Source: Bacteroidota bacterium
GTDB taxonomy: Bacteria; Bacteroidota; Bacteroidia; Bacteroidales; Prolixibacteraceae
Length of the DNA stretch: 49,386 bases
Direction: 5' to 3'
NCBI GenBank assembly: GCA_023412195.1
Contig: JAEYNZ010000127.1
Coordinates: 1-49,386, forward strand
Below the pieces are notes generated by a model. That model was not told the DNA's origin. It saw only the letters and a list, made by a program, of their open reading frames with translations, and searched no databases. A program made the position numbers and the translations under genes. Shown here piece after piece: positions 33,360 to 42,160 of the stretch (position 1 is the stretch's first letter; each line of letters starts with the position of its first letter).

Positions 33360-33378
33360 ATGATATACAACATATCAT
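33360..33378. promoter_or_regulatory. 19-bp palindrome upstream of serC
   Basis: ATGATAT-ACAAC-ATATCAT has perfect 7-bp arms and a 5-bp spacer, between the end of gcvT and the start of serC (about 127 bp upstream of the serC ATG). It has no GC core and no following T-run, so an operator is likelier than a terminator. Confidence 0.4.
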
Positions 33379-33464
33379 TATCCAATACCTCGTACTACAA
33401 ATTTATTTGATTCTGCAGAAGATTGTCAGTTTTTAGAAAAAAAACAGGAAAATTTATATCAAAA

Positions 33465-34547
33465 TTAAATAAAAGGCAATTTTACAATTTCCGCAGGCAC
33501 CTGCTTATTCCTTATTTTAACATATATCAATGTTCCCGATGCTGCATACTCCCTGGCAACATATCCAAGACCAATCCCTTTTTCCAGAACAGGCGACATA
33601 GTACCTGAAGTGACGGTCCCAATAACTGTTCCACCCGCATCAGTAAGTTCATATCCGTGCCGGGGTATAGCTTTTTCCAGCATTACAAATCCCCTCAGCC
33701 TTTTACCGACACCTTCATTCTTCTGCATCATGAGAAAGTCGCGGTCAATGAATTCACGTCCGTTATTGAACTTGGTAATCCATCCAAGTCCAGCTTCAAT
33801 GGGAGATGTAGTGTCATCAATATCATTGCCGTACAGGCAATATCCCATTTCAAGCCGCAAAGTGTCACGGGCACCCAATCCTACAGGTTTAATTCCATAC
33901 TCCTCTCCTGCCTTAAACACTTCATTCCAAAGCCTGACCACATCTTCATTTTTACAATACAATTCAAAGCCTCCGGCACCGGTATAGCCTGTTGCAGAAA
34001 TAATGACATGATCAATCCCAGCCATATGTCCTTCAGTAAAACTGTAAAATTTCATTTCATGAAGATTGACGTCGGTCAGCTTTTGAAGTGTTTTCACAGC
34101 AAAAGGTCCCTGCACTGCCAACTGGCTGATGTGATCAGACACATTCTCAATATCAGCACCAACTGTATTCTGCTGGCTTATCCAATTCCAGTCTTTTTCT
34201 ATATTGGATGCATTCACCACCATCAGATATTTATCCTGATTAAAACAATATACCAGAAAATCGTCAACGATGCCGCCCCTGCCATTTGGAAAACAGGTAT
34301 ACTGTGCCTGCCCCGGATGAAGTATGGTTGGATCATTGGAAGAAATTTTTTTAATCAGTGCCAATGCTTTGGGTCCTTTAACCCAAAACTCACCCATGTG
34401 CGATACATCAAAAACTCCAACTGCATTGCGAACTGCAAGATGTTCACTTTTTATACCACTGTATTCTACAGGCATGTCATAACCGGCAAAGGCCACCATT
34501 TTGGCACCGGCTTCCCTGTGGGTATCATTTAATGCTGTTTTCTTCAT
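33465..34547 (-). CDS. gcvT: Aminomethyltransferase (glycine cleavage T protein)
   Basis: A 360-residue tetrahydrofolate-dependent enzyme that releases ammonia from the aminomethyl-lipoyl H protein and forms methylene-THF. The N-terminal GAKMVAFAGYDMPVEY, FDVSHMGEF, and YLMVVNASNIEKDW with the catalytic-region Asn and Asp are typical. The C-terminal GTVTSGTMSP segment completes the GcvT fold. It is a single leftward gene, not clustered with gcvH or gcvP, but it precedes serC on the same strand, consistent with a glycine/serine one-carbon neighbourhood. Confidence 0.95.
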   Translation of the reverse strand: MKKTALNDTHREAGAKMVAFAGYDMPVEYSGIKSEHLAVRNAVGVFDVSHMGEFWVKGPKALALIKKISSNDPTILHPGQAQYTCFPNGRGGIVDDFLVYCFNQDKYLMVVNASNIEKDWNWISQQNTVGADIENVSDHISQLAVQGPFAVKTLQKLTDVNLHEMKFYSFTEGHMAGIDHVIISATGYTGAGGFELYCKNEDVVRLWNEVFKAGEEYGIKPVGLGARDTLRLEMGYCLYGNDIDDTTSPIEAGLGWITKFNNGREFIDRDFLMMQKNEGVGKRLRGFVMLEKAIPRHGYELTDAGGTVIGTVTSGTMSPVLEKGIGLGYVAREYAASGTLIYVKIRNKQVPAEIVKLPFI

Positions 34548-34677
34548 ATTCAGAGATAAATAATTTTTTACAAAGCTACAGAATCAGCATTTCTGTTCAT
34601 ATGAATTATATCAGCCTTTAAACGGTATCAGTTATTGAATTATTTCATTAACTTGCACCTCTATTATTCTATTAACC

Positions 34678-35061
34678 ATGAATCAACGATTTCAGTTTGT
34701 AAACCTGGACTACCTTGAGGAAATATCCGGCGGCGATCTTGATTTTAAAAAGGAACTTATACGGATTTTTTTGCATCAGATCCCGGAATTTCTATCCAAC
34801 ATGAACAAGTATCTTTATGAAAATCAAAATGAAAACCTGGCGAAAGAAGCTCATACGGCCAAATCGTCAGTAATGATTTTTATGATGAATGAAACCGGAG
34901 CAGATCTCAAACACATTCAGATGGATGCAGCCTGCAACAATACCGACAACATTCCAGGGTTAATAAAGAAAGTGGAAATCTCTCTGGATAATGCATTCAG
35001 AGAACTGACGGTTTATTTGGAGGAAATAGAAATGACACCGGTTAACCAGCTTAATAATTAA
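34678..35061 (+). CDS. Orphan histidine phosphotransfer (Hpt) domain protein
   Basis: A 127-residue all-helical protein matching a stand-alone Hpt domain. The likely phospho-accepting residue is H59 in EAHTAKSSVMIFM, where the usual pattern is HxLKGSS. The preceding LIRIFLHQIPEFLSNM helix is also typical. It should relay phosphate between a hybrid kinase and a receiver protein. Neither is adjacent. The nearest candidate receivers are the proteins encoded at 4845-5480 and 26006-28984. It converges on cysH with a 9-bp gap. Confidence 0.8.
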   Translation: MNQRFQFVNLDYLEEISGGDLDFKKELIRIFLHQIPEFLSNMNKYLYENQNENLAKEAHTAKSSVMIFMMNETGADLKHIQMDAACNNTDNIPGLIKKVEISLDNAFRELTVYLEEIEMTPVNQLNN

Positions 35062-35070
35062 AAATAACCT

Positions 35071-35814
35071 TTATTTGGTTTCGTGTAAACCGCATTCCTT
35101 TCCTGAATTCTGTTCCCACCACCACCGTCCGGCACGAAAATCTTCCCCGGGCCTGACCGCACGGGTGCAGGGCTCGCACCCAATACTGATAAAACCTCTG
35201 TCATGCAAAACATTATAAGGTACATGCTTTTCCTTCACATACTGTTTTACCTGATCTATATTCCAGTCGATTAAAGGATTGAACTTGACTATACCGTTTG
35301 CTTCATCCCATTCAAATTCATGCAGCGTACTGCGATTGGCAGACTGATCTGCCCTTAGCCCTGTAATCCACACAGATTTCCCCTCCAGTGCCCGCTTCAA
35401 AGGAATCACTTTACGTATAAAGCAACATTCCTTTCTGTTTTCCACTGATTCATAAAAACTAAACGGCCCTTTTTCAGTCATTAGCTTTTCCACCTTATCT
35501 GCAGGAGGAAAAAAGACCCTGATATTTTTGCCATACTTTTCTACAGTACTGCGAAAAGCTTTATATGTTTCCTCAAACATCCTGCCTGTGTCGAGCGTCA
35601 CTACTTCCAATGGTATATCTTCAGTGAAAATCATATCGGTTATTACCTGGTCTTCGTAACCAAAGCTGGTAGTGAATACTACCTTTTCCGGAAAGCTGAG
35701 TGCAAGTTGACGAAGTTTTTCTGTAATAGATTTTCCTTCTAATTCTTTTATTAACTGATATACAATTGAATGACCATCCATCATTATGATATTAAACTGT
35801 TCTGAAAGCTGCAA
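35071..35814 (-). CDS. cysH: Phosphoadenylyl/adenylyl-sulfate reductase, APS-type
   Basis: A 247-residue enzyme of assimilatory sulfate reduction that reduces APS to sulfite. The adenylyl-binding PP-loop region is VVFTTSFGYEDQ. It carries the paired cysteines C130-C131 and C213-x2-C216 that bind a [4Fe-4S] cluster in APS reductases, and the C-terminal catalytic Cys (C241 in KECGLH). Enzymes specific for PAPS lack the CC/CxxC set. ATP sulfurylase and sulfite reductase genes are not nearby. The first Met may not be used; Met11 or Met12 are alternatives. Confidence 0.92.
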   Translation of the reverse strand: MQLSEQFNIIMMDGHSIVYQLIKELEGKSITEKLRQLALSFPEKVVFTTSFGYEDQVITDMIFTEDIPLEVVTLDTGRMFEETYKAFRSTVEKYGKNIRVFFPPADKVEKLMTEKGPFSFYESVENRKECCFIRKVIPLKRALEGKSVWITGLRADQSANRSTLHEFEWDEANGIVKFNPLIDWNIDQVKQYVKEKHVPYNVLHDRGFISIGCEPCTRAVRPGEDFRAGRWWWEQNSGKECGLHETK

Positions 35815-35869
35815 ATATAGAAAATGTAAATTAAAAGGAATCAGGATCCTTCACCATTGCTTCTTAAGA

Positions 35870-37060
35870 CTACTCCACAAAAAGCACCAAACCTTTCAGG
35901 TACTCTCCTTCCGGATGATAAATATTCACAGGGTGGTCACCTGGCTGGGAAAGCTGGTGCAGAATTCTGACGGATCGGCCTGAAATTGCTGCTGCTGTAA
36001 ATACTGATTCTCTGAAACGTTCTTTTGACACAACCTGTGAGCAGGAAAAAGTAAAAACCAGGCCACCGGGCCTGATTTGTTCAAATGCCCGTGTATTGAT
36101 ACGCTTATACGCCTGCAACGCCTGGGGAAGAGACTGACGGTGTTTTGCAAAAGCAGGTGGATCCAGAATGATCAAATCATACTTGTCATGAATATTCTTC
36201 AGGAACTCCATACCGTCAGCAATGAATGCCTCGTGTCGCTTTTCGCCAGGGAAATTAAGTTCAACATTTTCATTCGTCAGTTCAACCGCCTTTGCTGAAG
36301 AGTCTACAGAGTGAACCATTGCTGCACCTCCGTTTAAAGCATATACAGAAAACCCTCCTGTATAACAAAACATATTCAAAACATCCCGCCCCCCTGAAAG
36401 ACTTTGAACCAAAAGGCGGTTTTCACGCTGATCAATAAAGAATCCCGTTTTCTGACCTGTTTCCCAGTCTACTTTAAACTTGAGACCATTCTCGGTTACA
36501 ATGTCTGTATCAGGTGTTCCTGAGATCCATTCATCAGCTGGTTGTATGGCGGCTTTAAAGGGAAGTGTTTTTTCACTTTTATCATACACAGCTTTTAACT
36601 GATTTCCCAATACTTCATGCAAGGCTTTTACAATATTGTGCCTGATATGATACATTCCTACCGAATGCATTTGTATAACAGCCGTTCCATTATAGTAATC
36701 CACTACCAGGCCGGGAAGGTTATCACCTTCGCCATGAATCAATCTGAATACATTTGTGTGCTGATGCTTTCCAATACCAATCTGTTGCCTGCACCTCCAG
36801 GCTCTTTCTACTTTTTCTTTCCAGAAGCCGGTACCGGGAGTTTTTTCTGTAAAGGAGACCATTCTTATCGTAATGGTTCCAATCTGGTAATGTCCGATAC
36901 CCAAAAATTCGTTATTGCCTGAATAAACCGATACCAGATCTCCTTCTGAGGGTTTACCTTCCATTCTTTGAATGGCACCTGAGAATACCCAGGGATGAAA
37001 TCTTTTAAGAGACTGGTCTTTACCTGGTTTAAGATAAATCCTGATAAATTCTTCAGGCAT
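35870..37060 (-). CDS. rlmI: 23S rRNA cytosine-C5 methyltransferase RlmI-type
   Basis: A 396-residue SAM-dependent methyltransferase. An N-terminal PUA domain (HPWVFSGAI) is followed by a Rossmann methyltransferase domain with NMFCYTGGFSVYA (SAM site), LDPPAF (motif IV) and FTFSCSQ, whose Cys is the likely nucleophile. In E. coli RlmI methylates C1962 of 23S rRNA; the same target is assumed. It ends 55 bp before cysH and starts 3 bp after the exonuclease gene, forming a tight leftward set with it and DUF5063. Confidence 0.92.
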   Translation of the reverse strand: MPEEFIRIYLKPGKDQSLKRFHPWVFSGAIQRMEGKPSEGDLVSVYSGNNEFLGIGHYQIGTITIRMVSFTEKTPGTGFWKEKVERAWRCRQQIGIGKHQHTNVFRLIHGEGDNLPGLVVDYYNGTAVIQMHSVGMYHIRHNIVKALHEVLGNQLKAVYDKSEKTLPFKAAIQPADEWISGTPDTDIVTENGLKFKVDWETGQKTGFFIDQRENRLLVQSLSGGRDVLNMFCYTGGFSVYALNGGAAMVHSVDSSAKAVELTNENVELNFPGEKRHEAFIADGMEFLKNIHDKYDLIILDPPAFAKHRQSLPQALQAYKRINTRAFEQIRPGGLVFTFSCSQVVSKERFRESVFTAAAISGRSVRILHQLSQPGDHPVNIYHPEGEYLKGLVLFVE

Positions 37061-37063
37061 GGT

Positions 37064-37639
37064 TCAGTTCTTATTAAACATTGTTTTATAAATTTCAAGA
37101 GCAGCCCACGCATCTGTTGCAGCATAAATCTGTTGTGCCTCCGTAAGTGCAGCCGATTCCCAGTTTGACAATTGCTGTGATTTCGATATACGGAATCCCA
37201 AAACAATGGCGGCCAGTTTCTTGAGGCTGAAATTAAGAATACCCATTTCTTTGGCATGGTCCTGCAACTCAATGAATCCCTGGGGCTTAAATTTCGATAT
37301 GGCCTGAAGGCCCTTGATATCATCGCGTATGGCTACACCTGGTTTTATTATAGCCGGATTTGACAACAATTGCTGAAGAGATGGCGGAATGCCTGTCCTG
37401 TTTACCCTGAACAAAAAAGCTTTATCAGCAGTAGAAAGCTGAAGAAGAGCAACTCTGTTAAGAACCCCTTTCTTAAATGCAGGACGTGTTTCTGTATCAA
37501 ATCCAATCACCTGATGTTTTGCAAGGATATCTACTGCATCATCAACCTGCTCCGGGTTATCTATAACAATAATCTCCCCCTCAAACCATTTTAACGGCAA
37601 ATCTGTTAATTCCTCTTTTGTTATACTTTCCTTAAACAT
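37064..37639 (-). CDS. 3'-5' exonuclease, DnaQ-like (RNase D/WRN-exo type)
   Basis: A 191-residue DEDDy-type nuclease domain without any added HRDC domain. The acidic metal ligands appear in GFDTETRPAF, in the RDDIKGL segment and in the C-terminal YAATDAWAAL (Y-x3-D). It probably trims 3' ends of RNA or DNA; the substrate is not known. I start it at the ATG at 37639, 4 bp after the upstream stop and matching homologues as I recall them. A start at 37657 would add six residues and overlap the DUF5063 gene. Confidence 0.88.
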   Translation of the reverse strand: MFKESITKEELTDLPLKWFEGEIIVIDNPEQVDDAVDILAKHQVIGFDTETRPAFKKGVLNRVALLQLSTADKAFLFRVNRTGIPPSLQQLLSNPAIIKPGVAIRDDIKGLQAISKFKPQGFIELQDHAKEMGILNFSLKKLAAIVLGFRISKSQQLSNWESAALTEAQQIYAATDAWAALEIYKTMFNKN

Positions 37640-37643
37640 CTTT

Positions 37644-38279
37644 TTATGCATCATCATCGGAAGCAGTTCCCCAAAATTTATCCAGCCAATCGGGGTTACC
37701 TGTTCCGGGTTTTATATCCTTATCGTCACCTGCCCTGCCCTCTTTATCAAATTCAACTCTGTCGGTAACGAGTTTATGAACAGCACGCAGCACATTGACA
37801 AGCCGCTGCCCCCAGAAATCATCAAAATGAAGGGAACATTCATTCAGCGCATCATTCATCAATGCTTCGTCACCTATGCTGTATGACATTAAAAAATCCT
37901 TCAGATCCTGGTATATATCCATCAGGTTTTCTGTAATGCTTGCAGTTACAGTCTCTTGCCCAAACTGGATATCGGGATCAAACACCTCATAATAATTGTC
38001 GAATTCTCCCAATGCCTGCATCCATCGCTGCTGCCAGCGAATATACTCAAACTCGCTTACAAACTTTTCCAGTTCTTCATCCAATACCTTTTCATTTTCA
38101 GGGAGCAATGTTGCTTTGAAGTACAGCAAGGGCAAAATCCTTCTAAGATTTTGCAAATTCTGTTCCATGGAATACCGCTGAATATTTTCAATAATATTAC
38201 AATATTCGTTGGCTACAGTAACAAATTCCACAACATTCTTCGAGTAAACTATTGAATGAAAATCCTCATTGTCCATCAT
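37644..38279 (-). CDS. DUF5063 family protein
   Basis: A 211-residue acidic, mostly helical soluble protein. I recognise it as DUF5063 from its order with the exonuclease and rlmI genes and from segments such as YSKNVVEFVTVANEYC, LPLLYFKATLLP and LHFDDFWGQRLVNVLRAVHK. It has no signal peptide or catalytic motif I can see. Its conserved place next to RNA-related genes hints at a role in RNA metabolism or translation, but this is inference. Confidence 0.8.
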   Translation of the reverse strand: MMDNEDFHSIVYSKNVVEFVTVANEYCNIIENIQRYSMEQNLQNLRRILPLLYFKATLLPENEKVLDEELEKFVSEFEYIRWQQRWMQALGEFDNYYEVFDPDIQFGQETVTASITENLMDIYQDLKDFLMSYSIGDEALMNDALNECSLHFDDFWGQRLVNVLRAVHKLVTDRVEFDKEGRAGDDKDIKPGTGNPDWLDKFWGTASDDDA

Positions 38280-38361
38280 GTTCAGCTAATGAAAACTGAT
38301 GCAAAAATAATAAAGATTTTCAAGAGTATCGGTTCGGATTCATTGAAAGGTGCCTGATGAC

Positions 38362-40293
38362 TTATAATTCCCCCTGCACAGTTTCCTGATTTTCATCTGC
38401 CCATTCCAGCTTATTATCCACCCGCACCAAAATCTTCCGGTTATCGATCAGCCATTTTAAAACCTCCATCTGTTTTTCACGGTTCCCCTCCAGGTTTAGC
38501 AACAGTGATTCATAAGAGGAGGGTTCAACCAGCAATCTTTTCACCTGTCTGCTGATTTCACGGAATTCAAATGAGGTAATCCCCGATCTGTTCAGGGTCT
38601 GGCAGACATCACAACTACCGCATTCAGGAGCATCCTTTTCACCAAAATATTCAAGCAGCACTTGGCTGCGGCATCTCGTGTTTGATGTTGCATAGTTGAT
38701 CACAGCATCCACCCTTCTCAGAAAATCCCTTTTCCTGAAGTCATAGTTTTCTTTCGATATCTTTAACCTGTCGGGAACTATACGCTCTTTGGAAAGATAA
38801 ATGAAAGGAGTTCTCTTTCGCGGAACATAGTCAATAATCCCGGCCTTCCTGAGATGCTTCAAAAAATTATAAACCACCTCCTGACTAATTCCTGCACGTT
38901 TTGCCATGAGTTCCTCATCAATGTTTACATAACCATTGAAAAGCCCGGTGTAGGACCGCAATAGCAACTTGATAAAATCGTCGAAAGTGGCATTGGCCAC
39001 CTGAAACTTATACAAATCATCCCGTGATGCAAGAAAATGAACTCTTGAAGGATTATCCACCTCCTCGGTAAATTCTAGATATCCTTCACGCTGCAGAATC
39101 TTAAGACTGTTAAACACCATGGCCTGCTGAAACTTAAACGACTGGGCAAAATCCTGCAGGCTGAACTCGAATACCTGACCTTTACCAAATCCTTCGGCTA
39201 TTTTAAGGTAATTACATAAAGCCTGGTAAATTCTTTTTATTGATTCAATTTCAGGATAAGCAACCGAAACATGCTTTTTAAGTTTTGTTTTGTCAGCACT
39301 GCTGAATAACAATGCAGCAACAGCTTTTTTACCATCACGGCCTGCCCTGCCCGCCTCCTGAAAATACGCTTCAAGTGAATCGGGAGGATCTACATGTACT
39401 ACAAATCTCACGTCAGGCTTATCTATACCCATGCCAAAAGCATTTGTAGCCACTATCACAGAAGTTTTCCCCTTCAGCCATTCATCCTGTTTTACATTTC
39501 TGACTGCAGTGCTCAGTCCGGCGTGGAAAAAATCTGCTGAAATTCCTTTTTTCCTTAGTTCTGATGCAATTTCACGGGTACCTTTCCGGCTGCGGACATA
39601 TACAACACCCGATCTTTTGAATTTTTCAAGGGTATTGAAAAGATAACCCATTTTATCTTCTTTTTGCCTGACCAGGTAACTTAGATTGGTACGCTGGAAG
39701 GACATTTTAAGAACATTTGAATTTTTAAAACGTAACTTATCCAGAATGTCACTAACAACCTGTGGTGTTGCCGTAGCAGTAAGAGCCAGAAAATGAACAT
39801 CCGGAATCAATTCCCTTAATTGTACAATGTTCATATAGCTGGGGCGAAAATCATATCCCCATTGGGAAATACAATGTGCTTCATCAACTACAATCAGATT
39901 CACATCCATCTTCATCAACCTTTCCTGGAAATGATCCGACTGAATCCGTTCAGGAGAAATGTAAAGAAATTTATAGTCGCCCCACACTGCATTATCAAGT
40001 GTAAAATTAATTTCATGACGTGACATTCCACTGTGAATTTTCAGTGCTTTTATCCCCTTTCGGTGGAGTCCTTCCACCTGGTCTTTCATCAGGGCAATCA
40101 ATGGTGTTATGACTATGCAGATGCCTTTTCTGGAAAGTGAATATACCTGGAAAGTCACTGATTTACCACCCCCTGTGGGCATTAATCCAAGGGTATCCTT
40201 TCCTGATGCTACCGATTCTATAATTTCAAGCTGCAATTGGCGGAACTCCGGAAACCCCCAAAACTTATTAAGTATCTTTCTGAAATCTTCCAT
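38362..40293 (-). CDS. recQ: ATP-dependent DNA helicase RecQ, short form
   Basis: A 643-residue superfamily 2 3'-5' DNA helicase. Walker A is MPTGGGKS, the DEAH box is VVDEAHCISQWGYDFRPSY, and motif VI is QEAGRAGRDGK. The zinc-binding RQC cysteines are present (CRSQVLLEYFG, then CGSCDVC). A winged-helix region follows. The C-terminus lacks a recognisable HRDC domain, so this is the shorter RecQ type. It is a single leftward gene; the 380-bp interval to guaB holds divergent promoters. Confidence 0.94.
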   Translation of the reverse strand: MEDFRKILNKFWGFPEFRQLQLEIIESVASGKDTLGLMPTGGGKSVTFQVYSLSRKGICIVITPLIALMKDQVEGLHRKGIKALKIHSGMSRHEINFTLDNAVWGDYKFLYISPERIQSDHFQERLMKMDVNLIVVDEAHCISQWGYDFRPSYMNIVQLRELIPDVHFLALTATATPQVVSDILDKLRFKNSNVLKMSFQRTNLSYLVRQKEDKMGYLFNTLEKFKRSGVVYVRSRKGTREIASELRKKGISADFFHAGLSTAVRNVKQDEWLKGKTSVIVATNAFGMGIDKPDVRFVVHVDPPDSLEAYFQEAGRAGRDGKKAVAALLFSSADKTKLKKHVSVAYPEIESIKRIYQALCNYLKIAEGFGKGQVFEFSLQDFAQSFKFQQAMVFNSLKILQREGYLEFTEEVDNPSRVHFLASRDDLYKFQVANATFDDFIKLLLRSYTGLFNGYVNIDEELMAKRAGISQEVVYNFLKHLRKAGIIDYVPRKRTPFIYLSKERIVPDRLKISKENYDFRKRDFLRRVDAVINYATSNTRCRSQVLLEYFGEKDAPECGSCDVCQTLNRSGITSFEFREISRQVKRLLVEPSSYESLLLNLEGNREKQMEVLKWLIDNRKILVRVDNKLEWADENQETVQGEL

Positions 40294-40673
40294 TTAAACC
40301 CAAACCCCAATATGATTTGATGCTAACTGTAAAATTAATATTTCCAAATGATTTCGAATCAATCATGTAAACCCATCCTTTATAATTTAAATAATTTGTG
40401 ATGGTTGTTTTACATCTGTTTTTCACCAATTAAAACCACATGTAACCTAATTCTGGCAGCTTTTATCTACACCAATAACAAAAAACAAAGTTAAGAAAAT
40501 GAGCACTTTGAATGCTGTATAAAATATATCTGACTTTTAAATTTTATTCTGCTCAATCAGTCGGTGCGTTTAACAATTTTTATTAGTACAAATGGCCGCA
40601 ATCGGGTTGTCAATAACCTGAATAACCTATTTTTTTATAGTTTTGCGGTTATATTTAATTAAAAACGAAGCCC
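40294..40673. other. Divergent promoter region between recQ and guaB
   Basis: 380 bp of AT-rich DNA without a gene. Near guaB, TAGTTTTG (40638-40645) matches the Bacteroidota -7 box TAnnTTTG and lies 29 bp before the guaB ATG; a proper -33 TTTG at the usual spacing is not evident. AATAACCT is repeated at 40612-40619 and 40621-40628. I found no purine riboswitch core. Confidence 0.4.
40638..40645 (+). promoter_or_regulatory. Candidate -7 promoter box of guaB
   Basis: TAGTTTTG fits the Bacteroidota -7 consensus TAnnTTTG and is placed for transcription to start about 20 bp before the guaB ATG. The -33 element is not recognisable, which lowers confidence. Confidence 0.35.
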
Positions 40674-42149
40674 ATGTCATTTCTTGCCGATAAAGTTGTT
40701 TTGGAAGGATTAACTTTCGACGATGTTTTATTGATCCCCTCCTATTCCGAAATTTTACCTTTCGAAGTGGATCTTACATCCAGGTTTTCACGTTCCATCA
40801 TCATCAATGCACCGGTTGTGAGCGCTGCGATGGATACTGTCACCGAATATAAGATGGCGATTGCTATTGCACGTGAGGGAGGAATTGGAGTGATTCATAA
40901 AAACATGGACATTGAAGAACAGGCTCATCAGGTAACTACTGTTAAACGGGCTGAAAACGGAATGATCTATGATCCCATCACAATCAGCCCTGATAAAAAA
41001 GTGGCCGATGCACTTGAAATCATGGCGAAGTTTAAAATCGGAGGGATACCGGTTGTGGACAATCAGGGGCTTCTGAAGGGGATTGTAACCAACCGTGACC
41101 TAAGATTCGAGAAAAACATGTTGCGTCCCATCAGCCAGGTCATGACGAAGGAAAACCTTGTCACAACCACTGAATCGACCGATCTTGAAAAGGCAGCTGA
41201 AATCCTTCAGCACTATAAAATTGAAAAGCTGCCTGTTGTCGACAAAAACAATAAACTGATCGGGTTGGTAACCTATAAGGACATCACCAAGGCTAAAGAC
41301 AAGCCCCTTGCATGCAAAGATGAAAAAGGGCGGCTCCGTGTTGCAGCAGGTATCGGAATAGCTGTCAATACAATGGAACGGGTTGACGAACTTATCAAGG
41401 CACAGGTTGATGCCCTTGTAATTGACACGGCTCATGGACATTCAAAAGGGGTGCTTGAAATGCTTAAAAAAATAAAGGCGAAATATCCCGAAAAAGATGT
41501 TGTAGCAGGAAATATTGGAACAGGAGAAGCAGCAGAAGCACTTATAAAAGCTGGTGCTGATGCAGTAAAGGTTGGCATAGGGCCTGGTTCCATCTGCACT
41601 ACACGGGTTATTGCAGGCGTGGGTATCCCGCAGCTTTCGGCAGTTTATAGTGTTGCAAAAGCCATTAAAGGCAGTGGAATACCTGTTATTGCCGATGGTG
41701 GCATCAGGTATTCGGGCGACATAGTGAAAGCTATAGCAGCAGGTGCCAATTCGGTCATGGCCGGAGGCTTATTTGCAGGAGTCGAGGAATCACCAGGTGA
41801 AACAATTCTTTATCAAGGCCGTAAGTTTAAATCTTACCGTGGGATGGGTTCCATCGAAGCCATGCAAAAAGGTTCAAAAGACAGGTATTTTCAGGATATG
41901 GAAGAAGATATCAAAAAACTTGTACCTGAAGGAATTGCGGCGCGTGTTCCTTATAAAGGGACACTTTATGAAGTCCTCTACCAGCTTATTGGTGGTTTAA
42001 GAGCAGGCATGGGTTATTGTGGTGCCAGAGATATAGAATTGCTTCAACAGGCAAAATTTACTAAAATCACCAATGCTGGTGTACTCGAGAGTCATCCGCA
42101 TGATGTTTCCATAACCCGTGAAGCACCTAACTACAGCAGCCCTCAGTAA
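40674..42149 (+). CDS. guaB: Inosine-5'-monophosphate dehydrogenase
   Basis: A 491-residue NAD-dependent enzyme oxidising IMP to XMP, the committed step of guanine nucleotide synthesis. It has a TIM barrel interrupted by two CBS domains (about 95-205). The catalytic Cys is C308 in GPGSICTTR, followed by the mobile-flap region near YRGMGSIEAM. Length is standard. It ends 11 bp before the first of three SurA-like genes; this gene order is one I recall as usual in Bacteroidota. Confidence 0.97.
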   Translation: MSFLADKVVLEGLTFDDVLLIPSYSEILPFEVDLTSRFSRSIIINAPVVSAAMDTVTEYKMAIAIAREGGIGVIHKNMDIEEQAHQVTTVKRAENGMIYDPITISPDKKVADALEIMAKFKIGGIPVVDNQGLLKGIVTNRDLRFEKNMLRPISQVMTKENLVTTTESTDLEKAAEILQHYKIEKLPVVDKNNKLIGLVTYKDITKAKDKPLACKDEKGRLRVAAGIGIAVNTMERVDELIKAQVDALVIDTAHGHSKGVLEMLKKIKAKYPEKDVVAGNIGTGEAAEALIKAGADAVKVGIGPGSICTTRVIAGVGIPQLSAVYSVAKAIKGSGIPVIADGGIRYSGDIVKAIAAGANSVMAGGLFAGVEESPGETILYQGRKFKSYRGMGSIEAMQKGSKDRYFQDMEEDIKKLVPEGIAARVPYKGTLYEVLYQLIGGLRAGMGYCGARDIELLQQAKFTKITNAGVLESHPHDVSITREAPNYSSPQ

Positions 42150-42160
42150 AATGATCTGAA

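Noticed and set aside
33657..34532. Rightward 291-codon frame
   Set aside because: It is antisense to gcvT, whose motifs run the full length of the leftward frame.
40294..40673. Purine or ppGpp-type riboswitch before guaB
   Set aside because: No conserved core or terminator/anti-terminator pair is visible in the leader.
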